A program made the position numbers and the translations under genes. A stretch of DNA of 64,000 nt, taken from assembly GCF_006716885.1 (NCBI RefSeq), contig NZ_VFPU01000001.1, forward strand, positions 2,728,001-2,792,000, written 5' to 3'. Under the pieces are notes generated by a model, which was given only the letters and a program-made list of their open reading frames with translations, was not told where the DNA came from and did not search any database. This DNA comes from Ornithinimicrobium humiphilum (lineage in GTDB: Bacteria > Actinomycetota > Actinomycetes > Actinomycetales > Dermatophilaceae). Position 1 is the stretch's first letter, and each line of letters begins with the position of its first letter. Below, one piece after another: positions 56,291 through 64,000 of this stretch.

Positions 56291-56871
56291 TCACCGCGGT
56301 GCCAGGAGGCGCTCCAGCCCCGCCGCCAGGGCGGCGATCGGCGGCGGCACCCGGTCGGGCGGCAGTGCCTGCGCCATCTCCCGCGCCAGCCGGATCTTGC
56401 GGCCGCTCGCGACCCCGGCGAAGCGGTGCAGCTGCTCCTCCACCGGCCGCCCGGCCCAGGCACGCTGCCCGCCGAAGGCCCGGAAGCCCTCCCCCAGACC
56501 GATCCGCTCCAGCAGGTCGAGGCACCCGGGCACGCCGAGGGCCCTGATCAGCTCGTCCTCGAGGTCGCGACGGCACACGAAGAAGCCGTGCTCCGGCAGG
56601 TCGTCCACGTCGACCACCGGCACCCCCGACCGCGCAGCGCCCGCACCACCACCCGGGCCTCCCCCGCGTCGCACAGGCCCACCACCCGGGACCCGGGCGC
56701 GGCCTCCGCGAGCTCGCGCAGCGCCCGCGCCGTGTTCGTCACCCCGCCCAGGTCCACCAGCCGGTATGCCGTGCCCGGCACGGCGGGTGCGCAGCGCGGC
56801 AGCAGCACCTCGAGGGCGGCGACGTCGCTCGGCCCCTCGAGGAGCACGTGCACGGGCGTCCCGGTGTCCAT
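56291..56871 (-). pseudogene. TOPRIM-domain (OLD-like) nuclease, broken by a one-base frameshift
   Basis: Two frames together give one protein of about 193 residues. The first (from ATG 56871) reads VHVLLEGPSDVAALEVLL, then LCDAGEARVVVRAL, the TOPRIM Glu and Asp motifs. The second, from about 56634, reads SGVPVVDVDDLPEHGFFVCRRDLEDELIRALG and a conserved C-terminus (VEEQLHRFAGVASGRKIRLA). One base appears missing after the CTG codon near 56635. Whole pieces match the small actinobacterial TOPRIM family. Could be a real pseudogene or an assembly error. Divergent from XPB. Confidence 0.75.
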
Positions 56872-56965
56872 GGCCTCCCCATCGTGCCGTCGTCGGCCGG
56901 CGCCGGCCACCCGGTTCCGGCGGAAGGGCGGAATGCCGGGGGCGCGGCATACCGTTGACCCCACG

Positions 56966-58633
56966 ATGAACGGCCCCCTGATCGTCCAGTCCGACAAGAC
57001 CCTGCTCCTCGAGGTCGACCACCCCGACGCCGAGGTGGCGCGCCGCGACATCGCGCCGTTCGCCGAGCTGGAGCGTGCCCCCGAGCACATCCACACCTAC
57101 CGCGTCACGCCCCTCGGGCTGTGGAACGCCCGCGCCGCCGGCCACGACGCCGAGCAGGTCGTGCACGCCCTGATCACCCACAGCCGCTACCCGGTGCCGC
57201 AGGCGCTGCTCGTCGACGTCGCCGACACGATGGCGCGCTACGGCCGTCTCACGCTCGACAAGGACGAGGAGCACGGGCTGGTCCTGCGCGCGAGCGACCG
57301 GGCCGTGCTCACCGAGGTGCTGCGGCACAAGAAGATCAAGCCCCTCATCGGTGACCGGATCGACGACGACACCGTCGCGGTCCACCCCTCCGAGCGGGGC
57401 CACCTCAAGCAGGAGCTGCTCAAGGTCGGCTGGCCGGCGGAGGACCTCGCGGGCTACGTCGACGGCGAGGCGCACCCGATCGCGCTCGACACCTCCGAGG
57501 GCGACTGGTCGCTGCGGCCCTACCAGCAGCAGGCCGTCGACGGCTTCTGGGACGGCGGCTCGGGCGTCGTCGTCCTCCCCTGCGGCGCGGGCAAGACGCT
57601 GGTCGGCGCGGGCGCCATGGCGCGCAGCTCGACGACGACGCTCATCCTCGTCACCAACACGGTCTCGGCCCGCCAGTGGCGCGACGAGCTGCTGCGGCGC
57701 ACGACGCTGACCGAGGACGAGATCGGCGAGTACTCCGGCGCCCGCAAGGAGGTCCGCCCGGTCACCATCGCGACCTACCAGGTGCTGACGACCAAGCGGA
57801 AGGGCGTCTTCCCGCACCTGGACCTGCTCGACGCCCGTGACTGGGGCCTCGTGGTCTACGACGAGGTGCACCTGCTGCCGGCGCCGATCTTCCGGATGAC
57901 CGCCGACCTCCAGGCACGGCGCCGCCTCGGCCTGACCGCGACCCTGGTGCGCGAGGACGGCCGCGAGTCCGACGTCTTCTCCCTCATCGGGCCCAAGCGC
58001 TACGACGCCCCGTGGAAGGACATCGAGGCGCAGGGCTACATCGCCCCCGCCGACTGCGTCGAGGTGCGGGTGACGCTGCCGGAGTCGATGCGGATGGCGT
58101 ATGCCGTCGCCGAGCCCGAGGAGCGCTACCGCTTCGCCGCCTGCGCGCCCGCCAAGGACGACGTGGTGCGGGCCCTCGTGGCACGGCACCGCGGCGAGCC
58201 GACGCTGATCATCGGGCAGTACCTCGACCAGCTCGGCCAGCTCGCCGAGGCGCTCGACGCCCCGCTCATCACCGGCGAGACCTCGGTCAAGCAGCGCCAG
58301 GAGCTCTTCCGGCAGTTCCGCGAGGGCGAGATCGACCTGCTCGTCGTGAGCAAGGTCGCCAACTTCTCCATCGACCTGCCCGAGGCCTCGGTCGCGATCC
58401 AGGTGTCGGGCACCTTCGGATCGCGCCAGGAGGAGGCCCAGCGGCTGGGGCGCGTGCTGCGCCCCAAGGGTGACGGCCGGACCGCGCACTTCTACACCAC
58501 GGTCGCGCGCGACACGGTCGACGCGGAGTTCGCGGCGCACCGCCAGCGCTTCCTCGCCGAGCAGGGCTACGCCTACCGCATCGTCGACGCCGAGGACCTC
58601 GGCTCGCTCGACGCGACGTCGGGCGCCGGCTGA
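56966..58633 (+). CDS. XPB-like DNA repair helicase
   Basis: 555-residue superfamily 2 helicase of the bacterial XPB group. An N-terminal DNA-damage-recognition-like domain (about 1-175) precedes Walker A VLPCGAGKTLVG (about 203-214), DEVH at 299-302, GLTATLVREDG, SKVANFSIDLPEA and QRLGRVLRPKG (motif VI). It unwinds 3'-5' in vitro in known relatives. The probable partner, a helicase-associated protein, is at 48106-50379 rather than adjacent. ATG at 56966 is 10 bases after TACCGT, which overlaps a decamer variant. Confidence 0.93.
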   Translation: MNGPLIVQSDKTLLLEVDHPDAEVARRDIAPFAELERAPEHIHTYRVTPLGLWNARAAGHDAEQVVHALITHSRYPVPQALLVDVADTMARYGRLTLDKDEEHGLVLRASDRAVLTEVLRHKKIKPLIGDRIDDDTVAVHPSERGHLKQELLKVGWPAEDLAGYVDGEAHPIALDTSEGDWSLRPYQQQAVDGFWDGGSGVVVLPCGAGKTLVGAGAMARSSTTTLILVTNTVSARQWRDELLRRTTLTEDEIGEYSGARKEVRPVTIATYQVLTTKRKGVFPHLDLLDARDWGLVVYDEVHLLPAPIFRMTADLQARRRLGLTATLVREDGRESDVFSLIGPKRYDAPWKDIEAQGYIAPADCVEVRVTLPESMRMAYAVAEPEERYRFAACAPAKDDVVRALVARHRGEPTLIIGQYLDQLGQLAEALDAPLITGETSVKQRQELFRQFREGEIDLLVVSKVANFSIDLPEASVAIQVSGTFGSRQEEAQRLGRVLRPKGDGRTAHFYTTVARDTVDAEFAAHRQRFLAEQGYAYRIVDAEDLGSLDATSGAG

Positions 58634-58639
58634 GGTGGG

Positions 58640-59344
58640 ATGGTGCGCATGACGCGCACCACCCCTGCCGACACGGTCGTCCTGGACGTCGACGGCACGC
58701 TCGCCGACTCCACCTACCACCACGCGCTCGCCTGGGCGCGGGCCTTCGCCCGCGTCGACCTGCACCCGCCGCTGTGGCGGGTCCACCGGACCATCGGGAT
58801 GGGCGGTGACAAGCTCGTCGCCGAGGTGGCCGGCGAGGAGGTCGAGGCCGAGCACGGCGACGCCCTGCGGGAGGCGTGGGAGGAGGAGTACGACGCCCTC
58901 CTGCCCGAGGTCGGGCTGCTCCCCGGCGCCCGCGACCTGGTCCTCGCCCTCGCCGACCGCGGCCTGACGGTGACGCTCGCGACCTCGGGCAAGGACCGCT
59001 TCACCGAGCACGTCCTGCGCCAGCTCGACCTGCCCGAGGGCACCCTCGCCGCCGGCGCGAGCAGCGAGGAGGTCGAGGAGTCCAAGCCCGCCCCCGACGT
59101 GGTCGCCCGGGCGGTCGAGCAGGCCGGCGGCACCGCCGCGGTCATGGTCGGCGACACCACCTACGACGTGGCCGCGGCCGCCCGGGTGGGCGCGCCCTGC
59201 GTCGCCGTGCGCACCGGCGGCTTCGGCGACCAGGAGCTCCTCGACGCCGGCGCCGTCCTCGTCGTCGACACCCCCGCCGACCTGGTCGACGCCGACTGGG
59301 ACCGGCTGCTCACGCTGGAGCCGGGGTCCTCCTCCGGCGCCTGA
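58640..59344 (+). CDS. HAD-family hydrolase (phosphoglycolate phosphatase-like)
   Basis: 234-residue HAD phosphatase. Motif I VVLDVDGTLADSTYHHALAW, motif II LATSGKDRF, motif III Lys in ESKPAPDVV, motif IV MVGDTTYDVAAAARVG. The first Asp nucleophile is in DVDGT. Substrate unknown. ATG at 58640 with GAGG four bases upstream; an ATG at 58649 is an alternative. Seven bases after XPB, so same transcript. Confidence 0.88.
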   Translation: MVRMTRTTPADTVVLDVDGTLADSTYHHALAWARAFARVDLHPPLWRVHRTIGMGGDKLVAEVAGEEVEAEHGDALREAWEEEYDALLPEVGLLPGARDLVLALADRGLTVTLATSGKDRFTEHVLRQLDLPEGTLAAGASSEEVEESKPAPDVVARAVEQAGGTAAVMVGDTTYDVAAAARVGAPCVAVRTGGFGDQELLDAGAVLVVDTPADLVDADWDRLLTLEPGSSSGA

Positions 59345-59400
59345 GGGGTATGCCGTCCTCGCTCCCCGTGCGGCACCGCCCGGAACCGTCGCGCGGCGGG

Positions 59401-59441
59401 TAGCGTCCGAGCGGCAGCCGAGGGCCTTCCCCCGGCCCTCG
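59401..59441 (+). promoter_or_regulatory. -10 element and leader hairpin of the DUF2500-like gene
   Basis: TAGCGT (59401-59406) is followed by CGAGGGCC and GGCCCTCG (59419-59426 and 59434-59441), a perfect 8-bp stem with 7-base loop, ending two bases before the GAGGAGG ribosome site. The hairpin should sit near the 5' end of the mRNA. A decamer variant GTATGCCGTC lies at 59348. Confidence 0.5.
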
Positions 59442-59457
59442 ACGAGGAGGTGGGCAG

Positions 59458-60003
59458 ATGTCCCTCACCGCACCGACCAGCCGCTGGTCCCAGGACGGGC
59501 CGGACCTGCCCGACGACGTCTTCCTCGAGGACCTCCCCGCAGGCGGCGTCCTCGACCCGGGCTCGCCCTTCGGGTCCGGGACGGCATCCACCGGCGACGG
59601 GCTGTTCGCGGTCGCGCCGCTCTTCCTCGGCGTCGTCGTCCTCGTGGTCGTGGTGATGGTCGTCGTCAGGCTCGCCCAGGGGGCGCGGACGATCGCCGAG
59701 AACTCCGCCCAGCCCGAGCGCACCGTCTCCGCCAGGGTCATCGGGAAGCGGACGCAGGTCGAGGGCGGCGGCAACGACACCCCGGTGCGGAGCCTCTACT
59801 TCGTGACCTTCCAGCTGCCCGACGGCGAGCGCGTCGAGCTCAAGGTCCCCGCCCGCCTGCACGGCCAGGTCGCCGAGGGCGACGAGGGGCGGCTGACGCA
59901 CCAGGGCACGTGGTTCCGCGGCTTCGAGCGGCGCCGGGTCATCCCGGTCGACGGCACCTGGGAGGCCCCGGGCGGCCCGTCGCTCACGCCTCCGCCGGGC
60001 TGA
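59458..60003 (+). CDS. DUF2500-like membrane protein
   Basis: 181-residue protein: an N-terminal acidic 45 residues, one TM (LFLGVVVLVVVVMVVV, about 57-72), then a soluble domain matching the DUF2500 pattern (RVIGKRTQVEG, YFVTFQLPDGERVELKVP, GDEGRLTHQGTWF). Function unknown. ATG with GAGGAGG eight bases upstream. Convergent with ribH. Confidence 0.7.
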   Translation: MSLTAPTSRWSQDGPDLPDDVFLEDLPAGGVLDPGSPFGSGTASTGDGLFAVAPLFLGVVVLVVVVMVVVRLAQGARTIAENSAQPERTVSARVIGKRTQVEGGGNDTPVRSLYFVTFQLPDGERVELKVPARLHGQVAEGDEGRLTHQGTWFRGFERRRVIPVDGTWEAPGGPSLTPPPG

Positions 60004-60006
60004 CCC

Positions 60007-60483
60007 TCAGACCCGGGCGGCCCGCAGCGCCACGGCGGTCGCGAGGGCGGCCGTGGCCGCCTCGTGGCCCTTGTCCTCGGAGGACCCGGGCAGGCCCGCC
60101 CTGTCGAGCGCCTGCTGCTCGTCGTCGCAGGTCAGCACGCCGAAACCCACCGGGACGCCGGTCTCGACGGACACCCTCGTCAGACCGTCGGTGGCCGCGC
60201 TGCAGACGTAGTCGAAGTGCGGCGTGCCACCCCGGACCACGACACCGAGGGCGACGAGGGCGTCGAAGCGGCTGCTGCGGGCCAGACGGGCGCACGCGAC
60301 CGGCAGCTCGAAGCTTCCGGGCACCCGGACCACGGGGACGTCGGCCACCCCCGCCTCCTCCAGTGCCCGGCGGGCGCCGTCGAGCAGCCCGTCCATCACC
60401 CGCTCGTGCCAGGACGCGGCGACGACGGCGACGTGCAGGCCCGACCCGGCGACGGTCAGGGTGGGTGCTCCGGCCTTGCTCAT
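60007..60483 (-). CDS. ribH: 6,7-dimethyl-8-ribityllumazine synthase
   Basis: 158-residue lumazine synthase, condensing the pyrimidine from RibD with the butanone phosphate from Rib[55 protein letters not shown] (catalytic His) and [18 protein letters not shown] are standard. Last gene of the rib operon, ATG overlapping the ribBA stop by four bases. Confidence 0.96.
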   Translation of the reverse strand: MSKAGAPTLTVAGSGLHVAVVAASWHERVMDGLLDGARRALEEAGVADVPVVRVPGSFELPVACARLARSSRFDALVALGVVVRGGTPHFDYVCSAATDGLTRVSVETGVPVGFGVLTCDDEQQALDRAGLPGSSEDKGHEAATAALATAVALRAARV

Positions 60484-61709
60484 GCGATGGTCCTCCTCGG
60501 GGTGGTGGGGACGGCGTGGGGCGCGTGCCCCAGCCGCTCGGTCTTGGTCCGCAGGTAGGCCCACGCCTCCGGCGGGGGCGTGGTGGCCGACGGCTCGCGC
60601 GCGGCGACGGTCAGCCCGAGCCGGGTGAGCGCGGCCACCTTGTCGGGGTTGTGGGTCAGCAGGCGCAGCGGGCGGTCGGCGAGCCCCAGGTCGCGCAGCA
60701 CGGCGGCCCCGGCGGCGTAGTCGCGGGCGTCGACGGGCAGCCCCAGCGCCTCCTGCGCCTCGACGGTGTCGAGGCCGGTGTCCTGGGCGGCGTAGGCGCG
60801 CAGCTTGTCCACCAGCCCCACCCCCCGGCCCTCGTGCCCGCGCAGGTAGACGACGACGCCGCCCTCCGTGGCGACCCGGCGGAGGGCGTCGTCCAGCTGG
60901 GGCCCGCAGTCGCAGCGGCGCGACCCGAGGGCCTCGCCCGTGAGGCACTCCGAGTGCAGACGCACGAGCGGGCGGGGCCCGGGGTCGGGGCGCCCGACCA
61001 GGGCCAGGTGCTCTACGCCGGTGACCAGGTCGCGGTAGGCGTGCACGACCAGCTCGCCGGCGTCGGTGGGCAGCGTCGTCGTGGCCTCCCGCCGCACCGT
61101 GCCGGTCTCGAGCCGGTGGGCGACGAGGTCGGCGATGGTGATGACCGGGAGGTCGTGCTCGGCGCCGAGGGCGACCACCTGCGGCCCGCGCAGCATCTCT
61201 CCCTCGTCGTCCACCAGCTCGGCGATCGCCGCGACGGGCGCCAGCCCGGCGAGCCGGCAGAGGTCGACGGCGGCCTCGGTGTGGCCGCGCCGGACCAGCA
61301 CCCCGCCGTCGCGGGCGCGCAGCGGGACGACGTGACCGGGGCGGCGCAGGTCGGCCGCGGTGGTGACCGGGTCGGCCAGTGCGCGCAGGGTCGTGGCCCG
61401 GTCGGAGGCGCTGATGCCGGTGCTCACACCGGCCGCGGCGTCCACCGTCACCGTGTATGCCGTGCGCAGCAGGTCCTCGTTGTGCTCCACCATGAGCGGC
61501 AGCTCGAGGCGGTCCGCCAGCTCGCCCGTCAGCGGCGCGCAGACGTAGCCGGAGGTGTGGCGCACCGTCCACCCCATCCAGGCCGGCGTGAGCGTCTCCG
61601 CGGCGAGCACGACGTCGCCCTCGTTCTCGCGGTCGGCGTCGTCGAGGACGAGCACCGGCCGCCCGGCGCGCAGTGCCTCGAGCGCCTCGGGGACGGTCGC
61701 GAGGGCCAT
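60480..61709 (-). CDS. ribBA: bifunctional DHBP synthase / GTP cyclohydrolase II
   Basis: 409-residue fusion feeding both branches of riboflavin synthesis. N-terminal Rib[18 protein letters not shown] and [24 protein letters not shown]-terminal RibA from about residue 205: zinc ligands in [20 protein letters not shown] and the loop [15 protein letters not shown] at 61709 shares one base with the ribE stop. Confidence 0.95.
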   Translation of the reverse strand: MALATVPEALEALRAGRPVLVLDDADRENEGDVVLAAETLTPAWMGWTVRHTSGYVCAPLTGELADRLELPLMVEHNEDLLRTAYTVTVDAAAGVSTGISASDRATTLRALADPVTTAADLRRPGHVVPLRARDGGVLVRRGHTEAAVDLCRLAGLAPVAAIAELVDDEGEMLRGPQVVALGAEHDLPVITIADLVAHRLETGTVRREATTTLPTDAGELVVHAYRDLVTGVEHLALVGRPDPGPRPLVRLHSECLTGEALGSRRCDCGPQLDDALRRVATEGGVVVYLRGHEGRGVGLVDKLRAYAAQDTGLDTVEAQEALGLPVDARDYAAGAAVLRDLGLADRPLRLLTHNPDKVAALTRLGLTVAAREPSATTPPPEAWAYLRTKTERLGHAPHAVPTTPRRTIA

Positions 61710-62344
61710 CACCCCTCCCTCCGCCCGATGGCGACGGTCTCCGGCACGAGCCCGTCGGCGAGCATCGACTCGACGTACTTCGCCAGCACGTCCACCTCGA
61801 CGTTGACCTCCTCCCCCGGCCGCCGCCTCCCCAGCGTCGTCAGCGCCAGGGTGGTCGGGATGAGGCTGACCGCGAAGGTCTCGTCGGTCCGACCGGAGAC
61901 GGTGAGGGAGACGCCGTCGAGGGCGACCGAGCCCTTGAGCACGACGTAGCGGCGCAGCGTGGGCGGCAGCGCGAAGGTCACGACCTCCCACCGCTCCCCC
62001 GGCTCGCGGGAGAGCACGGTCGTCGTCCCGTCGACGTGACCCTGGACGACGTGGCCGCCCAGCCGGCCGTCGGCGCGGAGGGCGCGCTCGAGGTTGACGG
62101 GGTCGCCGGGCCGCAGCCGGCCGAGCGTGGTGCGGGCCAGCGTCTCGGCCATGACGTCGGCCGTGAAGCCCTGGGGACTGCTGCCGGTGACGGTCAGGCA
62201 GACCCCGTCTACGGCGATCGATTCGCCGTGCCGCGCGTCGGCGGCGACCGTGGGGGCGTGCACCTCCAGCACGCAGGAGTCGCCGTCCGACCCGTCGGTG
62301 CGGGCGGTCAGGGTGCCGAGCTCTTCGACGATGCCGGTGAACAT
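61709..62344 (-). CDS. ribE: riboflavin synthase alpha chain
   Basis: 211-residue riboflavin synthase made of two lumazine-binding repeats: [12 protein letters not shown] with GVCLTVTG, then [11 protein letters not shown] with [15 protein letters not shown]. Makes riboflavin from two lumazines. ATG four bases after the ribD stop. Confidence 0.95.
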   Translation of the reverse strand: MFTGIVEELGTLTARTDGSDGDSCVLEVHAPTVAADARHGESIAVDGVCLTVTGSSPQGFTADVMAETLARTTLGRLRPGDPVNLERALRADGRLGGHVVQGHVDGTTTVLSREPGERWEVVTFALPPTLRRYVVLKGSVALDGVSLTVSGRTDETFAVSLIPTTLALTTLGRRRPGEEVNVEVDVLAKYVESMLADGLVPETVAIGRREG

Positions 62345-62348
62345 GGGG

Positions 62349-63416
62349 TCAGTCCTCCTGGAGGGAGCGGGTGGTGGTGGGAAGCAGGGAGGCCGGGCCG
62401 GGCTCCGAGGCGGCGCCGGCGGGGACCAGGCGCAGCCGGACGTCGGGCCCGACGCGCGCCACGTCGACGAGGCGCAGCCGGGGTGCGTCGGCGAGGGTGC
62501 CGACGCCGAGGTCGGGGACGGCCGGGGCGCCGCTCCCGAGCAGCACGGGCGCGACGTAGGACAGGACCTCGTCGACGCAGCCGGCGGCCCAGAAGGCGCC
62601 GGCCAGGGTGGGCCCGCCCTCCAGGAGCACGGTGCGCGCACCGTGCTCCACCAGCACACGCAGCACCTCCCGGGGGTCGTGCGTGCGCAGGTGCAGCACC
62701 GGGGACGGGCCGCCACGGAGGCGGGCGCCGGCGGGAAGCTCGCGACGCCCGACCACCACGCGCAGCGGCTGGGTGGCCAGCTCGTGCCCCTCCGGCGTGC
62801 GGGCGGTCAGGGCGGGATCGTCCGCGAGGGCGGTGCCGGTGCCGACGACGATCGCGTCGACCCGGGCACGCAGGGCGTGGGCGTCGGCGCGGGACTCGGG
62901 CGAGGAGATCCAGCGGCTGGTCCCGTCGGCCGCGGCGACCCTGCCGTCGAGGGAGCCCGCGATCTTCCAGGTCACGTGGGGGCGGCCCAGCGCGGCGGCC
63001 CGGGCCCAGTCGGCGACGAGGGCGTAGGAGGCGGCGTGCGGGTGCTGCTCGACGGCCACCCCGGCTCTCGTCAGCCGGGCGGCACCCCCGGTGGCGGACG
63101 CGGTCGGCTCGGGCACGGCATACACGACCGCGGCGACGCCCGCCTCGAGGAGGGCCTGCGTGCAGGGCGGCGTCCGGCCGTGGTGCGCGCACGGCTCGAG
63201 GGTCACGTAGGCGGTGGCGCCCCGGGCCCGCCCGCCGGCCGCGGCGATCGCGGCGACCTCGGCGTGCGGGGTGCCCGCGCCGCGGTGGTGACCCTCCCCG
63301 ACGATCTCGCCGTCGGGGGCGACCAGGACGCACCCGACGCGAGGGTTGCGGTCGCGGGCCGGGCCCAGGCGGGCGCGGGCGACCGCTCGGTCCAGGTAGT
63401 GGTCGGTGCTCGTCAC
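62349..63416 (-). CDS. ribD: bifunctional riboflavin deaminase/reductase
   Basis: 355-residue fusion. The N-terminal deaminase has the zinc motifs GTPHAEVAAI and TLEPCAHHGRTPPC; the C-terminal reductase has WKIAGSLDGRVAAADGTSRWI and LLEGGPTLAGAF. First gene of the operon, behind an FMN riboswitch and a 125-base spacer. GTG start; the ribosome site GGAGGAGACG directly precedes it. A GTATGCCGTG decamer lies inside at 63114, minus orientation, encoding VYAV. Confidence 0.95.
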   Translation of the reverse strand: MTSTDHYLDRAVARARLGPARDRNPRVGCVLVAPDGEIVGEGHHRGAGTPHAEVAAIAAAGGRARGATAYVTLEPCAHHGRTPPCTQALLEAGVAAVVYAVPEPTASATGGAARLTRAGVAVEQHPHAASYALVADWARAAALGRPHVTWKIAGSLDGRVAAADGTSRWISSPESRADAHALRARVDAIVVGTGTALADDPALTARTPEGHELATQPLRVVVGRRELPAGARLRGGPSPVLHLRTHDPREVLRVLVEHGARTVLLEGGPTLAGAFWAAGCVDEVLSYVAPVLLGSGAPAVPDLGVGTLADAPRLRLVDVARVGPDVRLRLVPAGAASEPGPASLLPTTTRSLQED

Positions 63417-63466
63417 CGTCTCCTCCGTCTCGTCGTGCGACCCCGGAGGGGGACGACGGGAGACGG
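63416..63466 (-). promoter_or_regulatory. candidate ribosome-site-sequestering stem before ribD
   Basis: GGAGACGG, which contains part of the ribD ribosome site and the first base of its GTG (63416-63423), has an exact complement 36 bases upstream (63459-63466). Pairing would hide the start, a plausible expression platform for translational control by the FMN riboswitch. Confidence 0.4.
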
Positions 63467-63541
63467 GTGCGACGACGAGGGACCGCCGTGCCCGGACGCC
63501 GGGTCGCCAGGACCCGACGCCGACGGCGATCCGTCGACGCT

Positions 63542-63666
63542 CGCGCTGCCTCCCATCCGGACTTTCACCGTCGGTCCCGGAGTTTCACCGGGTCAACCGG
63601 CCGCTGGCTGCGGTCGGGTCGCGGACTGTCACCGCCGGCTCGGAGTTTCACCGACCCCGGAGCGCG
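63542..63666 (-). promoter_or_regulatory. FMN riboswitch (RFN element)
   Basis: The minus strand carries the RFN consensus in order: GGTGAAACTCCGAGCCGGCG, GGTGACAGTCCGCGACCC, then GGTGAAACTCCGGGACCGAC and GGTGAAAGTCCGGATGGGAG. The ends CGCGCT and AGCGCG close stem P1. It lies 125 bases upstream of ribD and should turn the rib operon down when FMN is plentiful. Confidence 0.95.
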
Positions 63667-63679
63667 TGTCGTGCCCGGG

Positions 63680-63685
63680 AGGCTA
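63680..63685 (-). promoter_or_regulatory. candidate -10 of the rib operon
   Basis: TAGCCT on the minus strand would place the RNA start near 63673, just ahead of riboswitch stem P1. No clear -35. Confidence 0.4.
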
Positions 63686-63788
63686 GCAGCCGTTGCTGGG
63701 GGTTCCGTCGTCCGCGAGGCCCGACCACCCCGCACCGCATCCAGCAGTTCCCCAGGACATTCCCAGGAATGGGGCGGACCCTGGGAGC

Positions 63789-64000
63789 ATGAGCACGACT
63801 CCCCCCACCGAGCCCGAGGCCACCCTGCTGGTGGTCGAGGACGAGACCAACATCCGCGAGCTGCTCACCACGAGCCTGCGGTTCGCGGGGTTCGAGGTGC
63901 ACGCCGCGCCCGACGGCCGCACCGCCCTGGAGCTGGCGGCCAAGCACGACGTCGACCTCGCCGTGCTCGACATCATGCTCCCGGACATCGACGGCTTCCA
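63789..64000 (+). CDS. OmpR/PhoP-family response regulator, 3' end cut by window
   Basis: First 70 residues of a response regulator receiver domain: LLVVEDETNIRELLTTSLRFAGFEV with the acidic pocket, and AVLDIMLPDIDGF with the phospho-acceptor Asp about residue 61. The sequence style is that of the TcrA/MprA group with a C-terminal winged helix, which lies outside. ATG at 63789 is the first in a clean frame; the ribosome site is poor. Divergent from the rib operon. Confidence 0.8.
   Translation, partial: MSTTPPTEPEATLLVVEDETNIRELLTTSLRFAGFEVHAAPDGRTALELAAKHDVDLAVLDIMLPDIDGF

Noticed and set aside
55415..56965. Apparent 517-residue N-terminal extension of the XPB helicase
   Set aside because: The extension runs antisense through HMG-CoA lyase and the TOPRIM gene and has no family similarity; XPB starts normally at 56966.
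1..64000. tRNA, rRNA, IS elements, prophage, attachment sites and origin boxes
   Set aside because: No cloverleaf-like gap sequence, transposase, integrase or DnaA-box cluster was seen; nearly all DNA is accounted for by chromosomal genes.

Overview
The window is a 64 kb piece of a high-GC actinobacterial chromosome. Third codon positions are nearly all G or C. GTG starts are frequent, and 1-, 4- and 8-base start/stop overlaps are common. Gene content and order (a complete nuoA-N operon flanked by a menaquinone reductase and a polyprenyl diphosphate synthase, a DevR/DevS-type pair, KorAB, XPB helicase, an Eis-like acetyltransferase) fit Micrococcales, possibly the Intrasporangiaceae/Ornithinimicrobium group. 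That placement is inference. I see no rRNA, tRNA, CRISPR array, IS element or prophage; nearly everything looks like core chromosome.

Layout. 1-7.2 kb: a truncated alpha/beta hydrolase, an amidohydrolase/fructosamine-kinase pair, a low-molecular-weight tyrosine phosphatase, the 2-oxoglutarate:ferredoxin oxidoreductase genes korA-korB, and a RarD-type permease. 7.3-8.4 kb: a decayed divergent regulator/MFS-efflux locus. 8.4-12 kb: a TetR regulator with a palindromic operator, next to an MMPL transporter that has a long repeat-built coiled coil. 12-17.6 kb: a DUF1648 membrane protein, then a GAF histidine kinase and, on the other strand, a DevR-like response regulator, bracketing DoxX, an E2-like acyltransferase and a PAP2-type phosphatase. 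17.6-36.3 kb: polyprenyl diphosphate synthase, all 14 complex I genes and a geranylgeranyl-reductase-family protein, all on the minus strand. 36.3-46.5 kb: exonuclease, CBS/DUF294 protein, menG, menF, GNAT, MFS, Eis-like, RidA and menD. 46.6-59.3 kb: FGGY kinase, helicase-associated protein, M13 peptidase, two membrane proteins, HMG-CoA lyase, a frameshifted TOPRIM gene, XPB helicase and a HAD phosphatase. 59.4-64 kb: a DUF2500-like protein, the riboflavin operon ribD-ribE-ribBA-ribH behind an FMN riboswitch, and the start of an OmpR-type response regulator.

Much of the region serves one purpose, respiration. menF, menD, menG, the polyprenyl synthase and the reductase make and finish menaquinone. 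Complex I reduces it, the rib operon supplies FMN for NuoF, and KorAB supplies reduced ferredoxin. The DevR-like regulator sits directly behind the complex I/polyprenyl genes, and a DevR-box-like palindrome lies upstream of doxX, so redox or oxygen control of this block is plausible.

The most unusual signal is a decamer, GTATGCCGTG. It occurs 11 times exactly and at least six more times as a close variant, in both orientations, in genes and intergenic gaps. Inside genes it forces otherwise rare codons. Other points worth a second look are a set of interchangeable leaderless promoters, a 52-bp palindrome at 36.4 kb, the decayed MFS/regulator locus and the frameshifted TOPRIM gene.
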